Assembly (NCBI GenBank): GCA_050999295.1
Contig: JBPCPI010000066.1
Location: 1 to 14,318 of the forward strand
DNA from: JACCQS01 sp050999295
GTDB taxonomy: Bacteria > Actinomycetota > Actinomycetes > Mycobacteriales > Geodermatophilaceae
Length of the DNA: 14,318 nt
Direction: 5' to 3'
Shown: one piece after another, positions 7,315 through 13,815 of the stretch
Layout: every line of letters begins with the position of its first letter
Numbering within the stretch: position 1 is the first letter of the stretch
Program-made: the position numbers and the translations under genes
Notes under the pieces: model-generated
What the model was told of the DNA's origin: nothing
Databases searched by the model: none
What the model saw: the letters and a program-made list of their open reading frames with translations, nothing else

Positions 7315-7320
7315 AGGGTA
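7315..7320 (-). promoter_or_regulatory. Candidate -10 box for leaderless murI
   Basis: On the minus strand TACCCT is followed by 7 bases (GCAGAAC) and then the murI GTG. TANNNT about 7 bases before the start codon is the actinobacterial leaderless arrangement. No convincing -35 element is seen. Confidence 0.45.
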
Positions 7321-7400
7321 ATGAGTCACCTGGTGCAGCGGCTGCCGGTGCCATCGGACTCGCCGCATCGGCCCGACCCCGCGGGGGCCACGATAGGTGG

Positions 7401-8354
7401 GTGAGCGACTCTGCGAACCGCAACTCCGAGTACCGCGCGCAGTTCGATGCGTCAGTGACCTTCTCCAATGGCGGTGCCCTGCACGCCGAAGGCTTCCGGG
7501 TGGACGTTCCGGGACAGGACACGACTGAAGCGGAGGTCGCCAAGATTTTCGTCGCATCCCTGGGGCTGCTCATGGTCGACCAGGTCACCGTTCGTGGGCT
7601 GCGCGTCTTTCCCGAGCCGCACAAGGACACCCGCGGCGGGCCCAGCGAAGCCGGGCTCGCGGCGACCCCAATGCCATCCGCCTGGCGATGGGTCGAGCTC
7701 AGCCACGTCATCACAGCCGGAATGACCACGTACCCGGGACTGCCCGGCCCGGAAGTCTCGCCGCACCTGACCCGCAAGGCATCTCGGGACGTGTACGCCG
7801 AGGGCACCGAGTTCGCGATCGACCGGGTGAGCATGGTGGGCAACACCGGCACCTACCTGGACAGTCCCTACCATCGGTATTCCGGCGGCACCGATCTGGC
7901 CGGCCCGCCGCTCACGTGCCTGGCCGACCTGCCCACCGTCCTGGTACGCACGGTCGGCTCAGCAATCCGCGCCGTTGACGTCGGCGCGCTGGCCGCCCTC
8001 GACGTGGCCGGCGGGGCCGTGCTGCTGCACACCGGCGGTGACCGGCGCTGGGGAACCGCGGACTACTCGCGGAATGCCCCGTTCCTGACCGAGCACGGTG
8101 CTCGCTGGCTCGTGGAGCATGGTGCCGGGCTGGTCGGCATCGACGCGGTGAACATCGACGACACCACCGGCACGAGCCGTCCAGCCCACACCCTCCTGTT
8201 GGGAGCGGGGATCCCGGTCGTGGAGCACCTGACCGGGCTGGACCAGTTGCCGCCTTCGGGCGCGCGCTGCACTGCCGCGCCGCCTCGCTTTGCCGACTTC
8301 GGCACCTTCCCCGCGCGCGCCTACGCGGCCATACCGGTCCCAGCGGTTCGATGA
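7401..8354 (+). CDS. Cyclase-family protein (PF04199-like) fused to a small N-terminal domain
   Basis: The 317-residue product has two parts. Residues about 9-76 (FDASVTFSNGGALHAEGFRV ... GLLMVDQVTVRGLRVFPEPH) form a compact domain that I recall as a separate small conserved protein next to cyclase genes in actinobacteria. Residues about 95-317 are a cyclase/kynurenine formamidase-like domain: WVELSHVITAGMTTYPGLPG, then GNTGTYLDSPYH (147-158) at the metal site, and GIDAVNIDD ... SRPAHTLLL ... VVEHLTGLDQLP. The family motif is HxGTHxDxPxH; here the first two histidines are N148 and Y152, while D154 and H158 remain, so metal use and reaction may differ. Start: GTG 7401, with AGGTGG just upstream. 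ATG 7671 could start the cyclase alone, but the frame is unbroken. The substrate is unknown. Confidence 0.85.
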   Translation: MSDSANRNSEYRAQFDASVTFSNGGALHAEGFRVDVPGQDTTEAEVAKIFVASLGLLMVDQVTVRGLRVFPEPHKDTRGGPSEAGLAATPMPSAWRWVELSHVITAGMTTYPGLPGPEVSPHLTRKASRDVYAEGTEFAIDRVSMVGNTGTYLDSPYHRYSGGTDLAGPPLTCLADLPTVLVRTVGSAIRAVDVGALAALDVAGGAVLLHTGGDRRWGTADYSRNAPFLTEHGARWLVEHGAGLVGIDAVNIDDTTGTSRPAHTLLLGAGIPVVEHLTGLDQLPPSGARCTAAPPRFADFGTFPARAYAAIPVPAVR

Positions 8355-8358
8355 TCAG

Positions 8359-8706
8359 CTACTCCGAGCCAAAGTCGTACCGCTCCTGGAGCCGGTCGAT
8401 ACACCCCCGGTGGAACTCGGTCCTCTCGTTGACGTCGTTGTACCGCGACCCGCCCCGCAGGTCGCATCGATGCAACGCGTCCTCCAGCGAGGTGAGCGGT
8501 CGGTCATTGCGTTCTGCGAACGCGACCAGCTCTTCGCCCACTTCGTAGCCAACCTGATAGGGACCGGGCTCCTGATTGGTGGCCACGTAGCCAAGCATGA
8601 GGATGAGCACGGCGGCAGCCCCGAGGACCCCGACGAGCCGCCAGTGTCGGAACCCGGACGGCGGCGGCGCCTGCTGCAAGCTGATTCCCCTGATCGGCGT
8701 GCCCAC
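8359..8706 (-). CDS. Small single-pass membrane protein, unknown function
   Basis: I do not recognise a named family. The 115-residue product has one strong transmembrane segment (LVGVLGAAAVLILMLGYVAT, 24-43) behind a short basic N-terminus, so the C-terminal 70 residues probably face outside. That part is charged and has two cysteines (C81, C102) that could form a disulfide, with RYNDVNERTEFHRGCIDRLQ between and after. The GTG at 8706 is the longest reasonable start; a TTG at 8679 preceded by AGGGGA would drop nine residues. It lies tail to tail with the cyclase gene, with 4 bp between stop codons, in the slot where M. tuberculosis has a rhomboid protease gene. Confidence 0.7.
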   Translation of the reverse strand: MGTPIRGISLQQAPPPSGFRHWRLVGVLGAAAVLILMLGYVATNQEPGPYQVGYEVGEELVAFAERNDRPLTSLEDALHRCDLRGGSRYNDVNERTEFHRGCIDRLQERYDFGSE

Positions 8707-8766
8707 ATGCTAGGCAGGAAACCCAGTCTCGCGCTCTAGCCGTCCCCAGGACTCCAGGCGCCCGGC

Positions 8767-9717
8767 TCAGGCCCAGAGCTGACCGTCCAGCGCATCCGCC
8801 GCCTGGTCCAGGGTGCCACCATAGGCACCGGTTGACAGGTACTTCCATCCACCGTCGCAGACGATGAGTGCGATATCCGCGCGGCGACCAGCGGCCACTT
8901 CGCGTTCAGCGACCCCGAGAGCGGCGTGCAGGATCGCGCCGGTCGAGATCCCGGCGAAGATGCCCTCATGGTCGATCAGCTCGCGGACCCGGCGGATCGC
9001 ATCGCTCGGACCGACGGAGAAGCGGGTGGTCAGCACCGTCGGGTCGTAGAGCTCCGGGATGAACCCCTCGTCGATGTTGCGCAACCCGTACACGAGTTCG
9101 CCGTAGCGCGGCTCGGCGGCCACGATCGCGACGCCGGGCACCTTCTCGCGCAGGAAGCGGCCGACCCCCATGAGGGTCCCGGCGGTGCCGAGGCCGCCGA
9201 CGAAGTGGGTGATCGTGGGCAGGTCGGCCAGGATCTCCGGGCCGGTGGTCTCGTAGTGCGCGCGGGCGTTGGCCGGGTTGCCGTACTGATACAGCATTTC
9301 CCAGTCCGGATGCTCCGCGGCCAGCTTCTTGGCCACCGCCACCGCTTCGTTCGATCCGCCCTCGGCCGGCGAGGAGATGATCCGCGCTCCGTACATCTCG
9401 AGAAGTTGGCGGCGCTCGATCGAGGTGTTCTCCGGCATCACGCAGATCAACTTGTAGCCGCGCTGGCGCGCGATCATGGCCAACGAGATCCCGGTGTTGC
9501 CGCTCGTGGGCTCGAGGATCGTGTCGCCGGGCTTGAGCCGGCCCTCGTCCTCAGCGGCCTGGATCATGAAGAAGGCCGCCCGGTCCTTGACCGATCCCGT
9601 GGGGTTGCGGTCCTCCAGCTTGGCCCACAGTCGGACCTCCGGCGTCGGGGACAGCGCCGGAAGCCCCACCAGCGGCGTACCGCCGAGTGAGTCGATCAGG
9701 GAAGCGAATCTGGCCAT
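8767..9717 (-). CDS. cysM: O-phosphoserine sulfhydrylase (CysM)
   Basis: CysM is a PLP enzyme that makes cysteine from O-phosphoserine, using thiocarboxylated CysO as sulfur donor. PLP lysine K44 lies in NPTGSVKDR, the substrate loop is TSGNTGIS (71-78), the phosphate loop is GGLGTAGT (174-181), and AEPRYGE carries R204, corresponding to the arginine that selects the phosphoserine group in the mycobacterial enzyme. The C-terminus LDGQLWA matches the flexible tail of that enzyme. The frame is open to 9816, but homology starts at ATG 9717 (MARFASLIDSLGGTPLVGL), giving 316 residues. No strong ribosome binding site is visible. cysO ends 31 bp upstream. Confidence 0.96.
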   Translation of the reverse strand: MARFASLIDSLGGTPLVGLPALSPTPEVRLWAKLEDRNPTGSVKDRAAFFMIQAAEDEGRLKPGDTILEPTSGNTGISLAMIARQRGYKLICVMPENTSIERRQLLEMYGARIISSPAEGGSNEAVAVAKKLAAEHPDWEMLYQYGNPANARAHYETTGPEILADLPTITHFVGGLGTAGTLMGVGRFLREKVPGVAIVAAEPRYGELVYGLRNIDEGFIPELYDPTVLTTRFSVGPSDAIRRVRELIDHEGIFAGISTGAILHAALGVAEREVAAGRRADIALIVCDGGWKYLSTGAYGGTLDQAADALDGQLWA

Positions 9718-9748
9718 AGCTGGACTCGGCTCAGCGCGGGGGGCTGGC

Positions 9749-10024
9749 TCAACCTCCAGCGACGGCCGGCAGAACGGTGACCGAGTCGCCGTCCTTGAGC
9801 GGTGTGTCGAGGGCACCGGTGAAGCGCACGTCCTCGTCGTTGACGTAGACGTTCACGAACCGGTGCAGTGCCCCGTCATCAGCGATGAGTCGGCCCTTGA
9901 TCCCGCCGTGCCGGGAGTCCAGATCGTTGATGAGTGCGCTGAGGCTGTCGCCGGAGCCCTGCACGGTCTTCTCACCGCCGGTGTGCGAGCGGAGGATCGT
10001 GGGGATTCGGACCTCGATAGCCAT
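9749..10024 (-). CDS. cysO: Sulfur-carrier protein CysO (ubiquitin/MoaD-like)
   Basis: CysO is a 91-residue beta-grasp protein whose C-terminal Gly-Gly is converted to a thiocarboxylate that gives sulfur to CysM. The sequence ends PAVAGG, exactly the mycobacterial CysO C-terminus, and IPTILRSHTGGEKTV and LHRFVNVYVNDEDVRF are nearly identical to it. The ATG at 10024 has AGGAGAG at 10033-10039, 8-nt spacer, one of the better ribosome sites here, which fits a carrier needed in quantity. It lies between mec (90-bp spacer) and cysM. The enzyme that activates CysO is not in the window. Confidence 0.97.
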   Translation of the reverse strand: MAIEVRIPTILRSHTGGEKTVQGSGDSLSALINDLDSRHGGIKGRLIADDGALHRFVNVYVNDEDVRFTGALDTPLKDGDSVTVLPAVAGG

Positions 10025-10114
10025 GCGAACTTCTCTCCTAGGTTAATGATGGGAACTCTCGCCTGCTGTGGGTAACGACGGCACCCGCCGGTTCGATTCC
10101 GGATCACGTCGGGA

Positions 10115-10531
10115 TCATGTGATCTCGACCGGCTCTTCGGTCACCTGGCCGTCTATAATCCGGTAGGAGCGGAATTCGGTCGGATCCTGGTCGTTGCCGT
10201 GCTCGCGAGTGGACACCAGGACGTAGTGCGCCCCTGGCTCGGCAGCGAGGTTGATGTCGGTTCGTGACGGGAACGCCTCGGTTGCGGTGTGCGAGTGATA
10301 GATGACCACCGGTTCCTCGTCCCGGTCGTCCATCTCGCGGTAGAGCTTGAGCAGGTCCGCGGAGTCGAACTCGTAGAACGTGGGCGAGCGCGCCGCATTG
10401 AGCATCGGGATGAACCGCAGCGGGCGGTCACTGCCGATCGGGCCGGCGATCACCCCACACGCCTCGTCAGGATGGTCACGCCGGGCGTGGGCCCGGATCT
10501 CGTCGACCAGCCCACGCGCGATCCGAAGCAC
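10115..10531 (-). CDS. mec: JAMM/MPN+ zinc peptidase Mec (CysO-cysteine peptidase)
   Basis: Mec cleaves cysteine from the CysO-cysteine adduct made by CysM, releasing free cysteine and CysO. The JAMM site is complete in 138 residues: E23 in PDEACGVIAG, and H79-S-H81 with S89 and D92 in HSHTATEAFPSRTD. The start is GTG at 10531. It has no clear ribosome site but follows a TAGACT box by 6 nt, and that box includes the stop codon of the DUF2017 gene, so mec may have its own leaderless promoter as well as read-through from clpS. Mec, CysO and CysM genes are adjacent, as in M. tuberculosis. Confidence 0.96.
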   Translation of the reverse strand: MLRIARGLVDEIRAHARRDHPDEACGVIAGPIGSDRPLRFIPMLNAARSPTFYEFDSADLLKLYREMDDRDEEPVVIYHSHTATEAFPSRTDINLAAEPGAHYVLVSTREHGNDQDPTEFRSYRIIDGQVTEEPVEIT

Positions 10532-10537
10532 GAGCCG

Positions 10538-10543
10538 AGTCTA
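10538..10543 (-). promoter_or_regulatory. Candidate -10 box for mec
   Basis: TAGACT on the minus strand ends 6 nt before the mec GTG. Its TAG is the stop codon of the upstream DUF2017 gene. No -35 is evident. Confidence 0.35.
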
Positions 10544-11056
10544 GGCACCGCGAGCGCGGGGCTCGGCCAGGACGTCGACCAGCAGACCCTGCACCGCTGT
10601 CAGCCATGAGTACGCCGCCCAGCGCGGATCCCCGGTCTCCTCGGCACGCAGCAATGGGTCATCGGCTTCCTGGACGTCCAGCCGAACCCCGATAGCCAGC
10701 CGTACGTCATTGAGCGTCCGCAACCACGCCTCGGCCGCGTCCTGCTCGAGTTCGACTCGTCCGCCGTCCGGGCCGAGGTTGTCCAGCAGGAGGTCGGCAT
10801 CGGCCAGCTTCTCGCTGCGTAGTCCGGCCTCGGTCAGGGAGCGGTAGTCCTTGGCCAGGTCAGGGTCAGTGCGGTGCCCGTCCGGCAGCAGCCGTTGGGC
10901 GACCGGATCGACGCCCGTCGCGCCGGCTGATGCCGGGTCGGGTTCGTCGGCACTCATGACCGCTCGGATCTCGGCGACGACCTGGCGCAGCAGCGCGGCC
11001 TCGGACGGGTCGAGTTCGGTGACGAGCCGCTGTCCCTCCCAGCGGAAGGGCCTCAC
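10541..11056 (-). CDS. DUF2017 family protein
   Basis: The product (171 residues) is a DUF2017 protein, an actinobacterial family of unknown function that sits directly after clpS, which hints at a link to regulated proteolysis. Visible features are VRPFRWEGQRLVTELDPSEAALLRQV at the N-terminus, an acidic low-complexity middle, then LNDVRLAIGVRLDV and YSWLTAVQGLLVDVL near the C-terminus, predicted helical and soluble. I choose GTG 11056, which overlaps the clpS stop as GTGA; GTG 11080 would add eight residues and deepen the overlap to 28 bp. mec starts 9 bp downstream. Confidence 0.88.
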   Translation of the reverse strand: MRPFRWEGQRLVTELDPSEAALLRQVVAEIRAVMSADEPDPASAGATGVDPVAQRLLPDGHRTDPDLAKDYRSLTEAGLRSEKLADADLLLDNLGPDGGRVELEQDAAEAWLRTLNDVRLAIGVRLDVQEADDPLLRAEETGDPRWAAYSWLTAVQGLLVDVLAEPRARGA

Positions 11057-11376
11057 GAGTCCTGCTGGTAGCTGGCCCACAGCCCGTATGCGTGCAGTCG
11101 GGACGTGTCGGACTCCATCCGCTCCTTGGCGCCCGAGCTGACGATGGCCCTGCCCTCATGGTGCACCTGCAGCATGAGCTTGGTGGCGGTCGGCTCGTCA
11201 TAGCCGAACAGTTTCTGGAACACATAGGTCACGTAGGTCATCAGGTTCACCGGGTCGTTCCAGACGATCGTGACCCAGGGTCGATCGGTCTCCTCGTCCT
11301 CGTCGACGACGACCTCTTCGGTCCGCTCCGGCGCGATGATTCCGGTCACGTCATCCATTCTGCCCGGTTCGGCCAC
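11053..11376 (-). CDS. clpS: ATP-dependent Clp protease adaptor ClpS
   Basis: ClpS binds the N-terminal domain of the Clp ATPase and hands it N-degron proteins. The core WVTIVWNDPVNLMTYVTYVF (34-53) contains the Asn-Asp-Pro of the N-degron pocket, and LMLQVHHEGRAIV (67-79) carries the conserved His-x-x-Gly region; GYDEPTATKLML is also typical. Residues 1-33 are an acidic, flexible extension like those of other ClpS proteins. The GTG at 11376 has GAGGAG 4 nt upstream; an in-frame ATG at 11358 is the alternative. The pncB start is only 27 bp away on the other strand. The DUF2017 gene follows with a 4-bp overlap. Confidence 0.96.
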   Translation of the reverse strand: MAEPGRMDDVTGIIAPERTEEVVVDEDEETDRPWVTIVWNDPVNLMTYVTYVFQKLFGYDEPTATKLMLQVHHEGRAIVSSGAKERMESDTSRLHAYGLWASYQQDS

Positions 11377-11389
11377 TCAGCTCCTCGCC

Positions 11390-11395
11390 TACGCT
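11390..11395 (+). promoter_or_regulatory. Candidate -10 box for leaderless pncB
   Basis: TACGCT ends 8 nt before the pncB GTG. The clpS-pncB spacer is only 27 bp, too short for a promoter plus a leader with ribosome site, so a leaderless start is the simplest reading. No clear -35 is seen. Confidence 0.45.
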
Positions 11396-11403
11396 GCCGA
11401 GCT

Positions 11404-12693
11404 GTGTCCACGGCGTTGCTGACCGACCATTACGAGCTCACGATGCTCGCCGCGGCGCTGCGCGACGGCACCGGGCAGCGGCGGTGCGTCTTCGAGGTAT
11501 TTGCCCGGCACCTTCCGGCTGGGCGACGGTACGGCGTGGTCGCCGGCACCAGTCGGCTACTCGATGCGATCGACGACTTCCGCTTCGGAGAGGCGGAGAT
11601 TGCCGAGCTCCGCGACAAAGCAGTCGTGGACTCTCATACGCTGGAATGGCTTGCCGCACATCGCTTTTCCGGCGACATCGACGGTTACGCCGAGGGCGAG
11701 CTCTACTTCCCGGGCTCCCCGATCCTCACCGTGCGGGGCAGCTTCGCCGAGGCCGTCCTGCTGGAGACGTTGGTGCTGTCGGTGCTCAACCATGACACCG
11801 CGATCGCCTCAGCCGCCGCCAGGATGGTCTGCGCCGCCGGGGACCGGCCCTGCATCGAGATGGGTTCCCGGCGCACGCATGAGGATGCTGCGGTCGCGGC
11901 CGCGAGGGCTGCCTACCTCGCCGGCTTCTCCGCGACGTCCAACCTGGCCACGGGGGCGCGGTACGGCGTACCCACCACGGGGACCAGCGCACACGCCTTC
12001 ACGTTGCTGCATGACGACGAGAGTGCTGCCTTCGCGGCACAAGTCAGCGCGATGGGGGTGCAAACCACCTTGCTGGTCGACACCCACGACGTGTTGGAAG
12101 GCATCCGGGCGTCGGTGCGCACGGCCGGCCACCAGCTCGGCGCGATCCGGCTGGACTCAGGAGACCTGGGTTCGCTGGCCGCCCAGGCCCGCGAACTGCT
12201 TGACTCGCTCGGGGCTACCGGCACCCGGATCGTGGTTACGAGCGATCTGGACGAGTACGCGATCGCGGCACTGGCCGCCGCACCTGTGGACAGCTACGGG
12301 GTGGGTACCTCCCTCGTGACCGGATCAGGCGCTCCAACGGCAGGGTTCGTCTACAAACTGGTCGAGGTCGACGGGAGGCCGGTGGCCAAGGGGTCCACGG
12401 GAAAACCGTCCCGGGGTGGTCGAAAGTTCGCCGTACGACGACACGACGCGCAAGGCGTGATGATCGCCGAGGTGGTCGGCACCGGCGGGGCCCCGGAATC
12501 ACGTACCGGCGATCGTGCGCTGCAGGTCCCGTTGGTCGTCGACGGCCGGCGGGTCGAATCGGGTCAGTCGCCGCGTGCCCAACTGGAACGTGCCCGAGCT
12601 CATCACCGAGAGGTCATGGCCGCCCTGCCCATGTTCGGACGCAAGCTCTCCCGCGGCGAACCAGCGATCGACACCGACTTCGTGCCGAGGTAG
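11404..12693 (+). CDS. pncB: Nicotinate phosphoribosyltransferase
   Basis: PncB joins nicotinate to PRPP, with ATP hydrolysis, to make nicotinate mononucleotide in NAD salvage. The 429-residue protein shows LLTDHYELTMLAAAL (5-19), IEMGSRRTHE (151-160), GTSAHAF with H197, the expected phosphorylated histidine, IRLDSGDL (248-255) and SYGVGTSLVTG with VYKLVEV. Length fits the family (M. tuberculosis PncB1 is slightly longer). The frame is open upstream through clpS antisense, but homology starts at GTG 11404. It is divergent from clpS, as in M. tuberculosis. Confidence 0.96.
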   Translation: MSTALLTDHYELTMLAAALRDGTGQRRCVFEVFARHLPAGRRYGVVAGTSRLLDAIDDFRFGEAEIAELRDKAVVDSHTLEWLAAHRFSGDIDGYAEGELYFPGSPILTVRGSFAEAVLLETLVLSVLNHDTAIASAAARMVCAAGDRPCIEMGSRRTHEDAAVAAARAAYLAGFSATSNLATGARYGVPTTGTSAHAFTLLHDDESAAFAAQVSAMGVQTTLLVDTHDVLEGIRASVRTAGHQLGAIRLDSGDLGSLAAQARELLDSLGATGTRIVVTSDLDEYAIAALAAAPVDSYGVGTSLVTGSGAPTAGFVYKLVEVDGRPVAKGSTGKPSRGGRKFAVRRHDAQGVMIAEVVGTGGAPESRTGDRALQVPLVVDGRRVESGQSPRAQLERARAHHREVMAALPMFGRKLSRGEPAIDTDFVPR

Positions 12694-12740
12694 GTGCAGT
12701 GCCGCGACCAGATACGAGTTTCGGGCCATGTAGGTCGACT

Positions 12741-12770
12741 GCGAGCCCAACAAGGCACATCTCGGCTCGC
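12741..12770. terminator. Hairpin between convergent pncB and DUF559-type gene
   Basis: GCGAGCC (12741-12747) pairs with GGCTCGC (12764-12770) across a 16-nt loop. It lies 47 bp after the pncB stop and 3 bp from the end of the opposing gene. No T-tract, so intrinsic termination is only a possibility. Confidence 0.35.
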
Positions 12771-12773
12771 CAC

Positions 12774-13658
12774 TCACGCTGAGGCGAGGGCGAGAACGGA
12801 GCGGACTCGGTCGAGCATGGCCTGCGGGTGGTGCAGGTCCGCTGCTGTGACATGTACGACGCGCCATCCGGCCGCGGTCAGCCGGTCTAGGCGTAGCCGA
12901 TCGCGACGTAGCTGGCCTGGTTCCCAATGCCAGGATCCCTCGTACTCGACCGCGACCCGCTCCACGACGAACGCGAGATCCACCCGAGCCACGAAGACTC
13001 CCCCGACCAGCACGTCGTGCTGTGGGACAGGCGCCAGACCAGCCGCGACCAGCAACAGCCGAGTCACTGTCTCCGGCGGAGACTCCGACCTGCCGTCGGC
13101 GCGGGACACGGCAGTACGGGCCAACGCGCTCCCACGACATGGTGGAAGCCCGACGACGGCCGCTGACAGCGCGTCGTGTGTGATGCGGCCGCTGTGCAGG
13201 ATCCGGTCTAGGGCAACCACGGCCCGTGTTCCATCAGGCTCCCGGGCAATGTCCACCGCCGCCCGGAGCAACGTCGTCCGCCGGGGATCGCTGGCCAGCA
13301 TGTCGGTGGCGGGCAGTCTCGCCCGCCGGATCCGCATTCCCTTGAACGGGCCGAACACCACGTCCGGCTCGATGATCACCTCGACCGGCTCGTCGTCGCC
13401 GACCACGTCTGCGATGCCCGCTGCCGCAACGGCACTTCGGCCGGCGATCGCGGCGCGGGCCGGCAACAGCAGCCCGGCCGCATCGGTCCGCAGCCGATGG
13501 TCGATGTCCAGGCTTGCGTCGGCGTACACGCCGCGAAAGAGCCGTACGTAGGCACTCCCCCGCAGTTGATCGGGCGTGATGAGACCTGCTCGTACAGCGT
13601 CGGCTCCGCGGAACACCAGGTGTCGCAGGGCTGATGGCGGCAGTGGACGGGGAGGCAC
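12774..13658 (-). CDS. AbiEi-like N-terminal domain + DUF559 (Vsr-like) nuclease-fold protein
   Basis: The 294-residue protein combines an N-terminal region like the AbiEi antitoxin/regulator family (AGLITPDQLRGSAYVRLFRG, 24-43, a winged-helix type start) with a C-terminal DUF559 domain of the PD-(D/E)xK nuclease fold. Candidate active-site residues are E196 in SPPE, D227 in ARVDLAF, E238 and E240 in VEYEG and H244; GWRVVHVTAADL closes the fold. Such proteins are frequent in actinobacteria, usually solitary; nuclease activity is unproven and the partner toxin AbiEii is not seen next to it. Start: GTG 13658, no strong ribosome site. An imperfectly understood inverted repeat lies 41-64 bp upstream. 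Confidence 0.8.
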   Translation of the reverse strand: MPPRPLPPSALRHLVFRGADAVRAGLITPDQLRGSAYVRLFRGVYADASLDIDHRLRTDAAGLLLPARAAIAGRSAVAAAGIADVVGDDEPVEVIIEPDVVFGPFKGMRIRRARLPATDMLASDPRRTTLLRAAVDIAREPDGTRAVVALDRILHSGRITHDALSAAVVGLPPCRGSALARTAVSRADGRSESPPETVTRLLLVAAGLAPVPQHDVLVGGVFVARVDLAFVVERVAVEYEGSWHWEPGQLRRDRLRLDRLTAAGWRVVHVTAADLHHPQAMLDRVRSVLALASA

Positions 13659-13698
13659 GCCGTAGCCTGTCGCGGTCGCCGTCCTGGCCGCTTACACC

Positions 13699-13722
13699 GT
13701 CCACAGATCGGCAGGTGTGGAC
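13699..13722. repeat. Inverted repeat upstream of the DUF559-type gene
   Basis: GTCCACA (13699-13705) and TGTGGAC (13716-13722) are perfect inverted arms around 10 bp. The position, 41-64 bp upstream of the GTG, would suit an operator; it could also be chance or part of serB 3' structure. Confidence 0.4.
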
Positions 13723-13733
13723 GAGATGTGGCA

Positions 13734-13767
13734 TTTCGGGGTCGATCGGGAGACCCGCGACCCGAAA
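13734..13767 (-). terminator. Candidate serB terminator
   Basis: TTTCGGGGTC (13734-13743) and GACCCGAAA (13759-13767) pair with one bulged base, and the loop contains a second perfect stem CGGG AGA CCCG (13747-13757). It lies about 50-80 bp after the serB stop. The stem carries its own A/T base but no long T-tract follows. Confidence 0.5.
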
Positions 13768-13815
13768 ACACTGATCTCGGCCCGCTGCCTACGGGCAAGG
13801 GCCGCCATTGCGACG

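Noticed and set aside
7377..7386. CCCCGCGGGG palindrome upstream of the cyclase gene
   Set aside because: A short all-GC palindrome is expected by chance in DNA of this composition.
6564..7400. N-terminal extension of the cyclase frame to 596 residues
   Set aside because: The added part is antisense to murI and resembles no protein; the sensible start is GTG 7401.
8926..9690. 254-codon plus-strand frame
   Set aside because: It is antisense to cysM, whose identity is certain, and has shadow-like composition.
9718..9816. Longer cysM start
   Set aside because: The 33 extra residues have no similarity to CysM and overlap cysO; homology begins at ATG 9717.
10081..10107. GGTTCGATTCC, like a tRNA T-arm
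   Set aside because: The T-stem is only 4 bp, and no acceptor stem, anticodon arm or CCA end can be placed around it on either strand.
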